Source: Spirochaetota bacterium
GTDB taxonomy: Bacteria; Spirochaetota; UBA4802; JAFGJZ01
Assembly: GCA_023396615.1 (NCBI GenBank)
Contig: JAEWVM010000130.1
Coordinates: 1-13,926, forward strand
Direction of reading: 5' to 3'
DNA: 13,926 nucleotides
The number at the start of each line of letters is the position of its first letter. Position 1 is the first letter of the stretch. The notes beneath the pieces were generated by a model, which saw only the letters and a program-made list of their open reading frames with translations, searched no databases and was not told the origin of the DNA. The position numbers and the translations under genes were made by a program. This document shows, piece after piece, positions 6,994 to 13,174 of this stretch.

Positions 6994-7009
6994 TGCCGGT
7001 ATGCCGGCA
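6994..7009. repeat. REP-like hairpin TGCCGG-N4-CCGGCA
   Basis: A perfect 6-bp GC stem around TATG lies 8 bp after the radical SAM gene stop. No U tract follows on the minus strand, so it is not a classical terminator. Its GCCGG core recalls the CCGGC-TTT-GCCGG hairpin in the tract at 10.7 kb, hinting at a dispersed repeat type. Confidence 0.5.
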
Positions 7010-7016
7010 AAAATTG

Positions 7017-8651
7017 CTAAAATTTAAATTTATCGAGAATGTCAACAGGGATATTCGGGGTTAACCCGAGAACTTTTTCTTTCGTCAGAGGTTTATTTAT
7101 AATCATATCAGAAGTTTTTTTGCCAATGTGAGGAATGTACTCAAGAGCCTTGGAGTTTAGTTTGTTTATTTCTATAGGAAAGGGAAGTGCATTGAGCGAT
7201 CTTTCCTTGTTTCCGAGAATTACAGCGTCAAAAACAGTTCTATGTTCAAGCTCAAGCGGAATCTTGCAGATGATGGGATATGATGCGATCTGACGGGCAT
7301 ACGAATATCCCTGTATATTTTCTTCCGTACGGACTTCTTTGATAACAGTTCCGGCAGGATAAATTTTTGCAAGCATCACAGTGTCGATTTCACTACGGAT
7401 TTTTTCTTTATAATAATCATATCTGTTTATAACCCGCTGTGAAGGACGGAATTTTGATTCATAAAGAGGTGTTCCTGGAAACGGCTGAATTTTGCGGATG
7501 TTGATTCTTTTGATGAGAAGTCCCTCATCAAGAATTTCTTTCAGTGTTTCGTAGTTCAGCTTGAATGTTTTGTCTGTTTCGCCGATCAGTCCGTGAATGA
7601 GATTTACTCCGGGAAGTATTGACGGAATTCCGTTTTTTCTAAGGGATCCGGCTTCATTGATTATTTTAATTGCTTTAATAATTTCATCGCGGCTTGCTTT
7701 CAGGTTGTTAGGTTTAATCAGTGACGGATCAAAAGATTCCGCTCCGAGAGCCATCGTGTCGCCTTCAGAAACAGTTTCGGCAATAATAGACAGAATTTCT
7801 TTAGATTCGTTTTCATAGGTTGCGAGCTGACCGGGATTTGCATTGTCTATAAAAAGGGATTTTATTTCACCTGTTTTTATTTTTTGACTAAGGGGTTCAA
7901 AAAGACTTCTAATTCTTTCCGGATTGGACTGAGGGAAACCGTTTTTGTAAGAATTTAAATCAGACCCGTATGCAGTTATATCGGCCTGTCTTCCGAGTCT
8001 GAAGCGCGATATGCCAGATGAGATCAATGCTTCGATTTCCGTTATAATGTCGTACTCATTTCTGAAATCAATAGATGAATAAATATTTTCAGAACAGAAG
8101 GAACATTTTTTTTCACGCGGGCATCCGCGGTAGGTTTCGATTTCTGCAATCAGTTGAGGGTAATCCTGATGAGCTTTTACAATTGAAGCTCCGAGAACTC
8201 CCCATCTGGCGCATTCTGTGTTATCGCGCAGTCTGTCTTTTGTTTCATCTTTAGCGCTGTGAAACGCTGCCGCCTCGATATCATTTGAGATGATGCGGAA
8301 ATTTCCATTAATCGAACCGAACTGCGGCAGTCTGCTTATTAGCCCCCCGACTGAAAAGAAAAGATTGTTGTTTTCAATGATTGATTTTATTTCAGCGAAT
8401 GTTCCGATTTTTGCGCCGAGATAACGGCCGGGAACTGCGGCTCCTCCTATGATAAAAGTTTCATCAAAATAATTATTTATCTTATATTCCGGACGGATAT
8501 GGTCTATTGTCATGTAAGTGATATTATCATCATGTATCCCCGCATCTTTTAATGCTCCCGCGATTAGACGCGGATAGGGAGAAACAAACGGTGGAACTCC
8601 GAGGCATGCAGGTTCATCCACATAACAGTCGAGAATCAGAAATTTTTTCAT
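7017..8651 (-). CDS. Radical SAM protein with C-terminal helix-hairpin-helix (COG1031-like)
   Basis: 544 residues, cytoplasmic. The N-terminal 150 residues resemble the alpha/beta region that precedes many radical SAM barrels. The cluster motif is RGCPREKKCSFC with Cys177, Cys183 and Cys186, i.e. CX5CX2C instead of the common CX3CX2C, a spacing I associate with COG1031-type archaeal and bacterial Fe-S oxidoreductases. Later barrel landmarks are RLGRQADI (about 217-224), FIDNANPG, ALGAESFD and LIHGLIGET. Near the end, YIPHIGKKTSDMI (505-517) is a ComEA/DNA-polymerase-type helix-hairpin-helix, suggesting nucleic-acid contact. It is the last gene of the TetR operon; its ATG overlaps the HD gene stop by 4 nt. 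Expected chemistry is 5'-deoxyadenosyl radical generation; the substrate is unknown, possibly an RNA or DNA base. Confidence 0.85.
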   Translation of the reverse strand: MKKFLILDCYVDEPACLGVPPFVSPYPRLIAGALKDAGIHDDNITYMTIDHIRPEYKINNYFDETFIIGGAAVPGRYLGAKIGTFAEIKSIIENNNLFFSVGGLISRLPQFGSINGNFRIISNDIEAAAFHSAKDETKDRLRDNTECARWGVLGASIVKAHQDYPQLIAEIETYRGCPREKKCSFCSENIYSSIDFRNEYDIITEIEALISSGISRFRLGRQADITAYGSDLNSYKNGFPQSNPERIRSLFEPLSQKIKTGEIKSLFIDNANPGQLATYENESKEILSIIAETVSEGDTMALGAESFDPSLIKPNNLKASRDEIIKAIKIINEAGSLRKNGIPSILPGVNLIHGLIGETDKTFKLNYETLKEILDEGLLIKRINIRKIQPFPGTPLYESKFRPSQRVINRYDYYKEKIRSEIDTVMLAKIYPAGTVIKEVRTEENIQGYSYARQIASYPIICKIPLELEHRTVFDAVILGNKERSLNALPFPIEINKLNSKALEYIPHIGKKTSDMIINKPLTKEKVLGLTPNIPVDILDKFKF

Positions 8652-9178
8652 TTAGGTATAACCGAATCTATGATTGCAGTCATCCGGCTCTGTATTTTAT
8701 TTTCAAGATCTCTAAGAAAATGTATTCTGGATGCGATATCTTTTTTCCGCTCGGGTGTATTCCCGTAACGGATTATAAGATCCTCTATTCTTTCGTTAAT
8801 TGTCACAATCTCGGAATGCTTAACCCGTTTGTCGGCATAATGAACTATTTCTTCTTCATTCAGAGGCGCTTCAATTGAAAATTCTTTCAAAGCGACATGA
8901 GATTCAATGATGCTTGCAATTTTTTCTTCACCGAGTTCTCTCATGTAAATTCCGCCGGAAATATCATGATGCTCTCCGGTCTGAAGTGACTGAGTTTTGG
9001 TAACATCGTGCAGAATAGCTCCGCATACAGCAAGGTCTGTGCTGATTTGAGACTTGTCTTTGAGATTATCGCAGATCGCTTTTGTGACTTCTGCAACAAG
9101 AAGTGAATGCTCCATGATATTCGGAAGGCATCCGGATTTTTTTAGTATTTCAACGGCTTTTTCAGGAGTAATAGTCAT
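8648..9178 (-). CDS. HD-domain phosphohydrolase
   Basis: 176 residues. A single HD domain with the canonical metal ligands H...HD...D: His24 (IMEHSLLVAEV), His57-Asp58 (GAILHDVTK) and Asp116 (HYADKRVKH). A further His-His-Asp (70-72) sits where HD enzymes often have additional ligands. Such domains hydrolyse phosphomonoester or phosphodiester bonds in nucleotides; they are common in small RNA/nucleotide-processing operons. The C-terminal third is a charged helix (ERKKDIASRIHFLRDLENKI). The gene overlaps its neighbours by 4 nt on both sides, indicating co-translation with the GME-fold and radical SAM proteins. Substrate is unknown. Confidence 0.85.
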   Translation of the reverse strand: MTITPEKAVEILKKSGCLPNIMEHSLLVAEVTKAICDNLKDKSQISTDLAVCGAILHDVTKTQSLQTGEHHDISGGIYMRELGEEKIASIIESHVALKEFSIEAPLNEEEIVHYADKRVKHSEIVTINERIEDLIIRYGNTPERKKDIASRIHFLRDLENKIQSRMTAIIDSVIPK

Positions 9179-9870
9179 AACTGATTCAGAAAAAAAATGC
9201 TTCCTATGTCAATAAGTTCTTCAGTTAGAAATTCGGCTTTCTTTCCGTATTTGTCAATGAAAGAAAGGATTTTTTCTTCGTCCGGATGACCGTTGAAATT
9301 TCCTGTTATGTAAATTTTGTCTTTGTAAATTCCGCAGCATCCGCCTATAAATCCGTAATTGAATCCTTCAAGTTTAATGAAGCCGCTTTGAATCAAAAGA
9401 ACGTCAATGCCTGATTGTTTTAATATATCCGCGCTTTTGTTATCAGCGGTTATTACTGCTTCCTCATTAACGGGCAAAATCGAACAGCGGCCATATCCCT
9501 GATTGATGTGTAATGATGGAATATTTCTGCTTTTGCAGAAGCCGATTATTTCCGGTGCGGTAAATTTTAGATTATGGATAAGATATTTTCCCGTATAGCA
9601 GGCGTTATATGATGCGTCGGAAGGGTAAGTTTCCGATATCGGTTTGCTGCATTTGATAATTTTAGAGTATTTGCTTATTTTATCGGCAGTTAAAGAGTCG
9701 AACAATGGATGAATGAAGCAATGATCTTCGATTTGGCATAACTGGATATCTGCGTGATTTTTTAACGATGAGCTGAATCCTGAAGCATTTGGCACAGTAA
9801 TGGTGTTTATCGAGTGTTTTAAGAGGGATTCGGCGATTGCGGCATTATCTCCGAAGAGAGCTTTCGGCAT
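9175..9870 (-). CDS. DUF6873-type GME-fold protein
   Basis: 231 residues, no signal peptide or membrane segments. Landmarks that match my memory of the DUF6873 (guanidino-group-modifying-enzyme fold) family are HADIQLC (39-45), YNACYTGKYLIHN (88-100), NQGYGRCSI (123-131), VITADNKSADIL (139-150), a Gly-rich GFIGGCCG (173-180), and ITGNFNGHPD (188-197), with a final LIDIGSIFFL strand. GME-fold enzymes (agmatine deiminase, arginine deiminase, DDAH) use a nucleophilic Cys with His and acidic residues; Cys178/Cys179 and His195 are the obvious candidates here, but the active-site assignment is inference. The gene is coupled at both ends (TGATG with the TetR gene, ATGA with the HD gene). Substrate is unknown. 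Confidence 0.75.
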   Translation of the reverse strand: MPKALFGDNAAIAESLLKHSINTITVPNASGFSSSLKNHADIQLCQIEDHCFIHPLFDSLTADKISKYSKIIKCSKPISETYPSDASYNACYTGKYLIHNLKFTAPEIIGFCKSRNIPSLHINQGYGRCSILPVNEEAVITADNKSADILKQSGIDVLLIQSGFIKLEGFNYGFIGGCCGIYKDKIYITGNFNGHPDEEKILSFIDKYGKKAEFLTEELIDIGSIFFLNQL

Positions 9871-10463
9871 CAGCCTTTCATCATCGCTATAACATACTGT
9901 ACGAGATTGGTGTGGTCGAAATCAATCGGATCAATCGATTCAATTAGTCCGGCTGAGATAACTATTATCTGGGCGATTCTGGCAAGAACTTCAGGGCTCA
10001 TGTCATTTCTTCTTCTGGCAGGTATTTCCTTTCGCGAATCTTTTATGATATTTTTATAGAGGTCGAAGTTTTCTCTGACGAACTTCTGAATTTCTTTCAT
10101 TATCTTTTCGTTTTCGTACGCATAAAGAATGATGTTTATGAATATCCGTGTTGTTTTTTTATCGATGAAAAACTTTTCAATTCCGTAAAGAGCCGAAAGA
10201 GAAACTTTTACCTTGCTCTGAATTTCTCCGCGCAGAAGTCTTTCGTGTTCATATTTTATTTCTTCGAACAGTTCTTTGATAAGATCGGCATACATTTCTT
10301 CTTTTGAATTATAGTAGTGAAGGAGTCCGCCTTTTGAAAAACCTGCTTCGGTTGCTACCTGCTGAACAGTAATATTTGAATAGACGTCTTTCATCAGGCA
10401 GTTTTTTAAAGCTTCAAGAATGAGCTTCTTTTTTTCTTTAATTTTACTTTCCTTATCAATCAT
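9870..10463 (-). CDS. TetR-family transcriptional regulator
   Basis: 197 residues from ATG 10463. The frame continues upstream to an ATG at 10607, but a promoter (10526-10498) lies inside that extension and the extra residues lack TetR similarity, so I reject the longer form. No strong Shine-Dalgarno sequence is present. The N-terminal domain is a textbook TetR HTH: KKKLILEALKNCLMK, then ITVQQVATEAGFSKGGLLHYYNSKEEMYADLI (31-62). The C-terminal domain is helical and ligand-binding by analogy; its ligand is unknown. As first gene of a four-gene operon it probably represses its own operon in response to a small molecule related to the enzymes that follow. Confidence 0.9.
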   Translation of the reverse strand: MIDKESKIKEKKKLILEALKNCLMKDVYSNITVQQVATEAGFSKGGLLHYYNSKEEMYADLIKELFEEIKYEHERLLRGEIQSKVKVSLSALYGIEKFFIDKKTTRIFINIILYAYENEKIMKEIQKFVRENFDLYKNIIKDSRKEIPARRRNDMSPEVLARIAQIIVISAGLIESIDPIDFDHTNLVQYVIAMMKG

Positions 10464-10497
10464 AGCAACCGCCGTTTTCAAAATAATCCGACCATTT

Positions 10498-10526
10498 AGA
10501 CTATTTTTAAGAGGGATTTTGGTCAA
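10498..10526 (-). promoter_or_regulatory. Promoter of the TetR-led operon
   Basis: Minus strand TTGACC (10526-10521), 17-bp spacer, TAGTCT (10503-10498), about 35 bp before ATG 10463. The -10 is a poor match, the -35 and spacing are good. I do not see a clear TetR palindrome in the 35 bp between them. Confidence 0.5.
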
Positions 10527-10543
10527 GAAATTTTTTATAGAGT

Positions 10544-10558
10544 GTCCGGTAGCCGGAC
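10544..10558. repeat. Hairpin GTCCGG-TAG-CCGGAC followed by T's
   Basis: Perfect 6-bp GC-rich stem with a 3-nt loop, four T's on the plus strand. First of a cluster of hairpins. It is upstream of the TetR promoter on the minus strand and could block plus-strand or incoming transcription. Confidence 0.6.
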
Positions 10559-10593
10559 TTTTCACATAAGGCTCGCGCTTTATGAATCCGTGA

Positions 10594-10612
10594 ATTGCAT
10601 GGATCATGCAAT
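10594..10612. repeat. Hairpin ATTGCATG-GAT-CATGCAAT
   Basis: Perfect 8-bp inverted repeat around GAT, part of the hairpin cluster. It could also be a protein-binding palindrome about 135 bp upstream of the TetR gene start. Confidence 0.6.
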
Positions 10613-10617
10613 AATAT

Positions 10618-10660
10618 TCAAAGGGACGAGGGGCTCAGTCGCCGCCCCTCATCCCTTTGA
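10618..10660. repeat. 17-bp stem-loop unit, REP-like
   Basis: Arm TCAAAGGGACGAGGGGC (10618-10634) pairs with 10644-10660 with one mismatch across a 9-nt loop. GC content is clearly above that of flanking genes. No gene explains it. Confidence 0.75.
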
Positions 10661-10680
10661 GATCCCACTCCTGGCTTTTG

Positions 10681-10728
10681 TCGGGCGAATTCCTCGCACC
10701 GGCTTTGCCGGATGCTGCGGTCGCCCGA
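10681..10728. repeat. Nested stem-loop with outer TCGGGCGA/TCGCCCGA arms
   Basis: Outer 8-bp arms at 10681-10688 and 10721-10728 enclose an inner hairpin GCACCGGC-TTT-GCCGGATGC (10696-10715) with one mismatch. Typical architecture of a folded REP/MITE-like unit. Confidence 0.65.
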
Positions 10729-10732
10729 GTTG

Positions 10733-10751
10733 TGTCGTGCTGGGCGCGACA
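10733..10751. repeat. Hairpin TGTCGTGC-TGG-GCGCGACA
   Basis: 8-bp stem with one G-T pair and a 3-nt loop, immediately next to the preceding nested hairpin; probably the same composite repeat. Confidence 0.6.
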
Positions 10752-10814
10752 TTTAAAGGATTTTGCTGTTATTCATCTATTCCTGAAACATGTTAAATTT
10801 GTGATGATAGATAG

Positions 10815-10878
10815 CCCTCTCCCGGGAATGATCTTTCTTCATTGGCTTTGCCAATATGCGCTTCATTCTGGGAGAGGG
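10815..10878. repeat. Large stem-loop with CCCTCTCCC/GGGAGAGGG arms
   Basis: CCCTCTCCC (10815-10823) pairs with GGGAGAGGG (10870-10878); GAATGA/TCATTC extends the stem inward after a small bulge, and an inner ATTGGC-TTT-GCCAAT hairpin (10841-10855) sits in the loop. The right flank GTGAGCCGG...GGGTGAGGGCG up to about 10904 is also GC-rich. CCCTCTCCC...GGGAGAGGG palindromes are a recurrent type of intergenic repeat in Gram-negative genomes. Confidence 0.7.
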
Positions 10879-10920
10879 TGAGCCGGAAGCTGGGTGAGGG
10901 CGCGTAAGGTATGTAAATTA

Positions 10921-10954
10921 TTCTGTAGTAGGCAGCTTATTTTGGATTTGACAT
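10921..10954 (+). repeat. 34-bp repeat, copy A (carries a TTGACA box)
   Basis: Pairs with 13141-13174 at 27 of 34 positions without gaps; all seven differences are transitions. Shared core TTATTTTGG-N-TTTGACAT. Flanking bases on both sides do not match, so the repeat is discrete. Confidence 0.7.
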
Positions 10955-10977
10955 TATATTTTTTTTAAAAATATCTG
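10948..10977 (+). promoter_or_regulatory. Promoter of the membrane/ankyrin gene
   Basis: TTGACA (10948-10953), 18-bp very AT-rich spacer, TATCTG (10972-10977), about 45 bp before the ATG at 11023. The -35 belongs to repeat copy A. Confidence 0.5.
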
Positions 10978-11022
10978 GTATGTAAAGATGTCATTATTTT
11001 GTTTAGCTAAACAAGGTGAATA

Positions 11023-11736
11023 ATGGTAAAAACCCAAATGGGATCAATATTTATTTGTTTAATATTGGGCATTCTATCTCAAACGACTAATAGCCCTGTG
11101 TTATTATCTGTTATGAATGTTGAATTCGAAGTTTCTATACCTTTTATGATAATATTGTCAATTGTTTCAATGTTTAGTGTAATTGATATATTTATAAATG
11201 AACGAGAAATTCCATATAATAGGTATTTAGTAATATTTTTCGGTATAATGGGAGTTTCTTTATCTTTACGTAATATCTTTTCTTCTATACCTATTAACTT
11301 GTATGTATTGGAAACTGTTTTAATTGTTGTTTCTTTTCTTTTAGGGGTATCGGTTTCCTTGTGGCATATGAAGTTACAAAGTAAGAGAAAAAAAATTTCA
11401 GGTAATCAAAAAATAGTTTTCTCAATAGGTGCTATATCCTTAGGTCGAGGGATTTTATTCTGTTTGTCATTATTTATCGTAATACTATTGTTATATTCTA
11501 TAATAATAATTAAAAAGTTCAATTATAGTCCAACTTATTATTTAAGTTTTCTTTTAATGTTTTTTCTTATACCTAATGCTTTAGAAGCGCATGATTTTTT
11601 GTTAGGACATATCGGATCAAAAAAACAAAGAAAAAAATATTTAAGAAAATGCAATAGTTGTAACAAAATGTTTGAAATGCATGAATATATATATCAGGTG
11701 AATAATTTACCTTTTTTGAGGTTGAATAGAATATAA
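11023..11736 (+). CDS. Membrane protein with C-terminal CxxC, probable N-terminal part of a membrane-ankyrin protein
   Basis: 237 residues; AAGGTG sits 4 nt before the ATG. About six hydrophobic segments (near 7-22, 40-58, 67-82, 92-114, 142-164, 171-186) make it an inner-membrane protein. A basic stretch (SKKQRKKYLRK, 199-209) then leads to CNSC (Cys210, Cys213), which looks like half of a zinc ribbon with no second Cys pair before the stop. The TAA at 11734 is in the same frame as the ankyrin repeats that follow, and these have no start codon of their own near their beginning. The gene is much more AT-rich than its neighbours, with TTA dominating Leu codons, which suggests transfer. I do not recognise the membrane domain. 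Confidence 0.7.
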   Translation: MVKTQMGSIFICLILGILSQTTNSPVLLSVMNVEFEVSIPFMIILSIVSMFSVIDIFINEREIPYNRYLVIFFGIMGVSLSLRNIFSSIPINLYVLETVLIVVSFLLGVSVSLWHMKLQSKRKKISGNQKIVFSIGAISLGRGILFCLSLFIVILLLYSIIIIKKFNYSPTYYLSFLLMFFLIPNALEAHDFLLGHIGSKKQRKKYLRKCNSCNKMFEMHEYIYQVNNLPFLRLNRI

Positions 11737-11748
11737 ATTATTCAACCT
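11719..11748. repeat. 10-bp perfect hairpin enclosing the in-frame stop codon
   Basis: AGGTTGAATA (11719-11728) and TATTCAACCT (11739-11748) flank a 10-nt loop that contains the TAA (11734-11736). A second partial copy of the right arm (TCAACCT, 11751-11757) follows directly. Confidence 0.75.
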
Positions 11749-12258
11749 GCTCAACCTATTCTTTTTAAAGCTGTTGGTAAAAATGATTTCACGCTTGTAA
11801 AGAAATTGGTATGTCGTGGAGAAGATCCTAATACACAAAATAACATGGGATGGACAATATTATGTCTTGCAGTTGCAAATGGTAATTATGCTATTTCAAA
11901 GTACTTAATAGAAAAAGGAGCAAATCCAAATATTGTGAATGCATTAGGTAGATCTCCCATATGTTATGCTGCACGTCATGGTCATTTGAAAATAGTAAGA
12001 CTTTTATTGAAAAATAATGCGGATCCAAATATGTATGAATATCCAGAAGATAAAGGACCATTATATGTTGCAATTGAAAATAATCATGTTGAAGTAGTTA
12101 AGATCCTTTCTTCAATATCAAAATTAAAAGAAGATGAATCTGGAAATTGTCGAGAAATGGAATTATGCATAAAAATGAAAAATCAAGAAATGATTGAAAT
12201 AATTAGCAAAGAATTAAGGAGCCGAGGTGTAAGTTTTAGCTTTTTTAAATCAATTTAG
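11737..12258 (+). CDS. Ankyrin-repeat protein, likely the C-terminal half of the preceding gene
   Basis: Four ankyrin-like repeats begin within ten codons after the TAA: LFKAVGKNDFTLVKKLV...DPNTQNN; ILCLAVANGNYAISKYLIEKGANPN; PICYAARHGHLKIVRLLLKNNADPN; PLYVAIENNHVEVVKIL, then a charged helix to the end. The frame is identical to that of the membrane protein and uninterrupted from 11737. No ATG, GTG or Shine-Dalgarno site lies before repeat 1; the first in-frame TTG (11806) and ATG (11845) would cut into the repeats. Ankyrin repeats bind proteins; the partner is unknown. Either one gene with a premature stop, a readthrough product, or a fusion that has lost its start. AT-rich like the membrane part. 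Confidence 0.7.
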   Translation: MIQPAQPILFKAVGKNDFTLVKKLVCRGEDPNTQNNMGWTILCLAVANGNYAISKYLIEKGANPNIVNALGRSPICYAARHGHLKIVRLLLKNNADPNMYEYPEDKGPLYVAIENNHVEVVKILSSISKLKEDESGNCREMELCIKMKNQEMIEIISKELRSRGVSFSFFKSI

Positions 12259-12277
12259 TGTACAGTAACTCTATCCC

Positions 12278-12445
12278 CTAGATATTTTTCTCTGTAAATA
12301 AATTTTCAATTCGTCCATTGACGTCGGAATCCGTCATAACCTGCTTTTCGAGATCACAATAATATGATGAAGGATTTAGACTGATTGAAGAAATTATCGG
12401 CAACAGAAAATATAACATTCTTTCTCTTGCGACCATTACCCTCAT
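12278..12445 (-). pseudogene. Small ORF of 55 codons, possible gene remnant
   Basis: The 229 bp between the ankyrin gene and the LDCC-type gene hold no recognisable gene. One minus-strand frame runs from ATG 12445 to TAG 12278. Its C-terminal part (CDLEKQVMTDSDVNGRIENLF) distantly recalls the Cys...LE..V..D..V segment of thioredoxin-like domains, but there is no CxxC and no ribosome site. Could equally be random. Confidence 0.2.
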
Positions 12446-12487
12446 GGCAGAAGCCAGGTGTTTGCTTTTTCAAATCGTTAAGGAACT

Positions 12488-12646
12488 CTATTGATGTTTA
12501 TGTCTGTAAGGTTCGTTTCTGTTTAGGCTGCAGCAGCTTAAGTGACCATCGCCGAATAATTCCTTATTGGATTTTCCCAGACGTTTCAAATAATCGTTCC
12601 ATTTTTGTTTTAGATTATTAAAAAAGCCGCCGTTTTCCTTTTTCAT
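12488..12646 (-). CDS. LDCC-motif-type small putative metal-binding protein
   Basis: 52 residues from ATG 12646 to TAG 12488. An excellent AGGAGGTGA Shine-Dalgarno sequence (12660-12652) lies 5 nt upstream, and a promoter is visible. A lysine-rich amphipathic helix (FFNNLKQKWNDYLKRLGKSNKELFG) is followed by DGHLSCCSLNR (33-43). This arrangement, short basic helix, F-G-x-G-x-L-x-C-C-x-L-N, is that of the very small LDCC-motif proteins, here with Ser for the Asp and an extra tail EPYRHKHQ containing two His. The Cys pair and terminal His suggest metal or redox binding; function is unknown. It is near, and on the same strand as, a DUF2892 gene, a common companion of sulfur/metal-handling genes. 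Confidence 0.75.
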   Translation of the reverse strand: MKKENGGFFNNLKQKWNDYLKRLGKSNKELFGDGHLSCCSLNRNEPYRHKHQ

Positions 12647-12692
12647 ATGAATCACCTCCTATAAATATGACAGTACAGTTCTATTCATAGGC

Positions 12693-12722
12693 TATATTAA
12701 CAATATAACGCTTTTTCCGCAA
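12693..12722 (-). promoter_or_regulatory. Promoter and overlapping palindrome of the LDCC-type gene
   Basis: Minus strand TTGCGG (12722-12717), 17-bp spacer, TAATAT (12699-12694). A palindrome TATATT-AAC-AATATA (12693-12707 on the plus strand) overlaps the -10, a position suited to a repressor. Confidence 0.45.
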
Positions 12723-12801
12723 AAGACATGAATAAAAGTTTTTTAGATCAGCGGTTTCGAATTATTTAAGCAGGCAAAATCTGATGATAAGTATGCGTCA
12801 A

Positions 12802-13005
12802 TTATCCTTTTTTCCGGGTTGATATCCCGAGAGGATAATACAACGGACAAACGCCGATGACGCTTGTCAGAATAAAAATTACCGCGATGGCAGCAAGTAC
12901 AACCGCCGCAATGCCGGTCAACTGACCCGTAAAATAAAAAAGTGTAACAGCTGCTGCAAGCAAAATTCGAATTGTTCTGTCGATAATGCCCATATTCTTT
13001 TTCAT
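12802..13005 (-). CDS. DUF2892 small membrane protein
   Basis: 67 residues. ATG 13005 is chosen because AGGAGG precedes it by 5-6 nt; an upstream in-frame extension to 13074 runs through the promoter. MKKNMGIIDRTIRI at the start, two hydrophobic helices (about 14-28 and 32-50) and the C-terminal GVCPLYYPLGIST are the standard DUF2892 layout, also seen as the membrane tail of YgaP rhodanese. Inner-membrane location. The family occurs near rhodaneses, thioredoxins and metal/redox regulators, but its function is not established. Its own promoter suggests independent control from the LDCC-type gene 155 bp downstream. Confidence 0.88.
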   Translation of the reverse strand: MKKNMGIIDRTIRILLAAAVTLFYFTGQLTGIAAVVLAAIAVIFILTSVIGVCPLYYPLGISTRKKG

Positions 13006-13027
13006 AATCTCCTCCTTTTCCGGATAC

Positions 13028-13056
13028 AATATATCACGGCCGGATAATAAAAGCAA
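13028..13056 (-). promoter_or_regulatory. DUF2892 promoter with flanking direct repeats
   Basis: Minus strand TTGCTT (13056-13051), 17-bp spacer, TATATT (13033-13028). CCGGATA occurs at 13020-13026 and 13040-13046, 20 bp apart start to start (about two helical turns), bracketing the -10 like a two-site operator. Confidence 0.55.
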
Positions 13057-13140
13057 GAATAGCTCGATAATCATAAAGCGTTAAATATGAGTCTAGTTTC
13101 TCGTCCAATTCTAGAGGCTAACTGCTGTCATTCTTCTTTT

Positions 13141-13174
13141 TTCTGCGGCGGGCGGTTTATTTTGGGTTTGACAT
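13141..13174 (+). repeat. 34-bp repeat, copy B (carries a TTGACA box)
   Basis: Second copy of the element at 10921. TTGACA lies at 13168-13173; TTAGAT follows at 17 bp, so it may be an upstream promoter for the toxin-antitoxin genes. The rest of the 378-bp gap 13006-13383 holds the DUF2892 promoter and the toxin promoter region; I see nothing else in 13175-13330. Confidence 0.65.

Noticed and set aside
6994..7009. Hairpin as rho-independent terminator of the radical SAM operon
   Set aside because: No U tract follows in the direction of transcription; kept only as an inverted repeat.
10464..10607. N-terminal extension of the TetR protein to ATG 10607
   Set aside because: The extension has no TetR similarity, crosses a promoter and two hairpins, and the HTH domain begins normally from ATG 10463.
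12385..12621. Plus-strand ORF of 78 codons
   Set aside because: It is antisense to the LDCC-type gene, which has a perfect ribosome site and a recognisable motif; the ORF has no ribosome site or family likeness.
13006..13074. Longer DUF2892 protein starting at 13074
   Set aside because: AGGAGG lies right before ATG 13005, family members start MKKN, and the extension contains the promoter.
10921..13174. Integron cassette array (attC sites) explaining the small mixed genes
   Set aside because: I find no paired core sites of the GTTRRRY/RYYYAAC type around the genes, and the genes lie on both strands.
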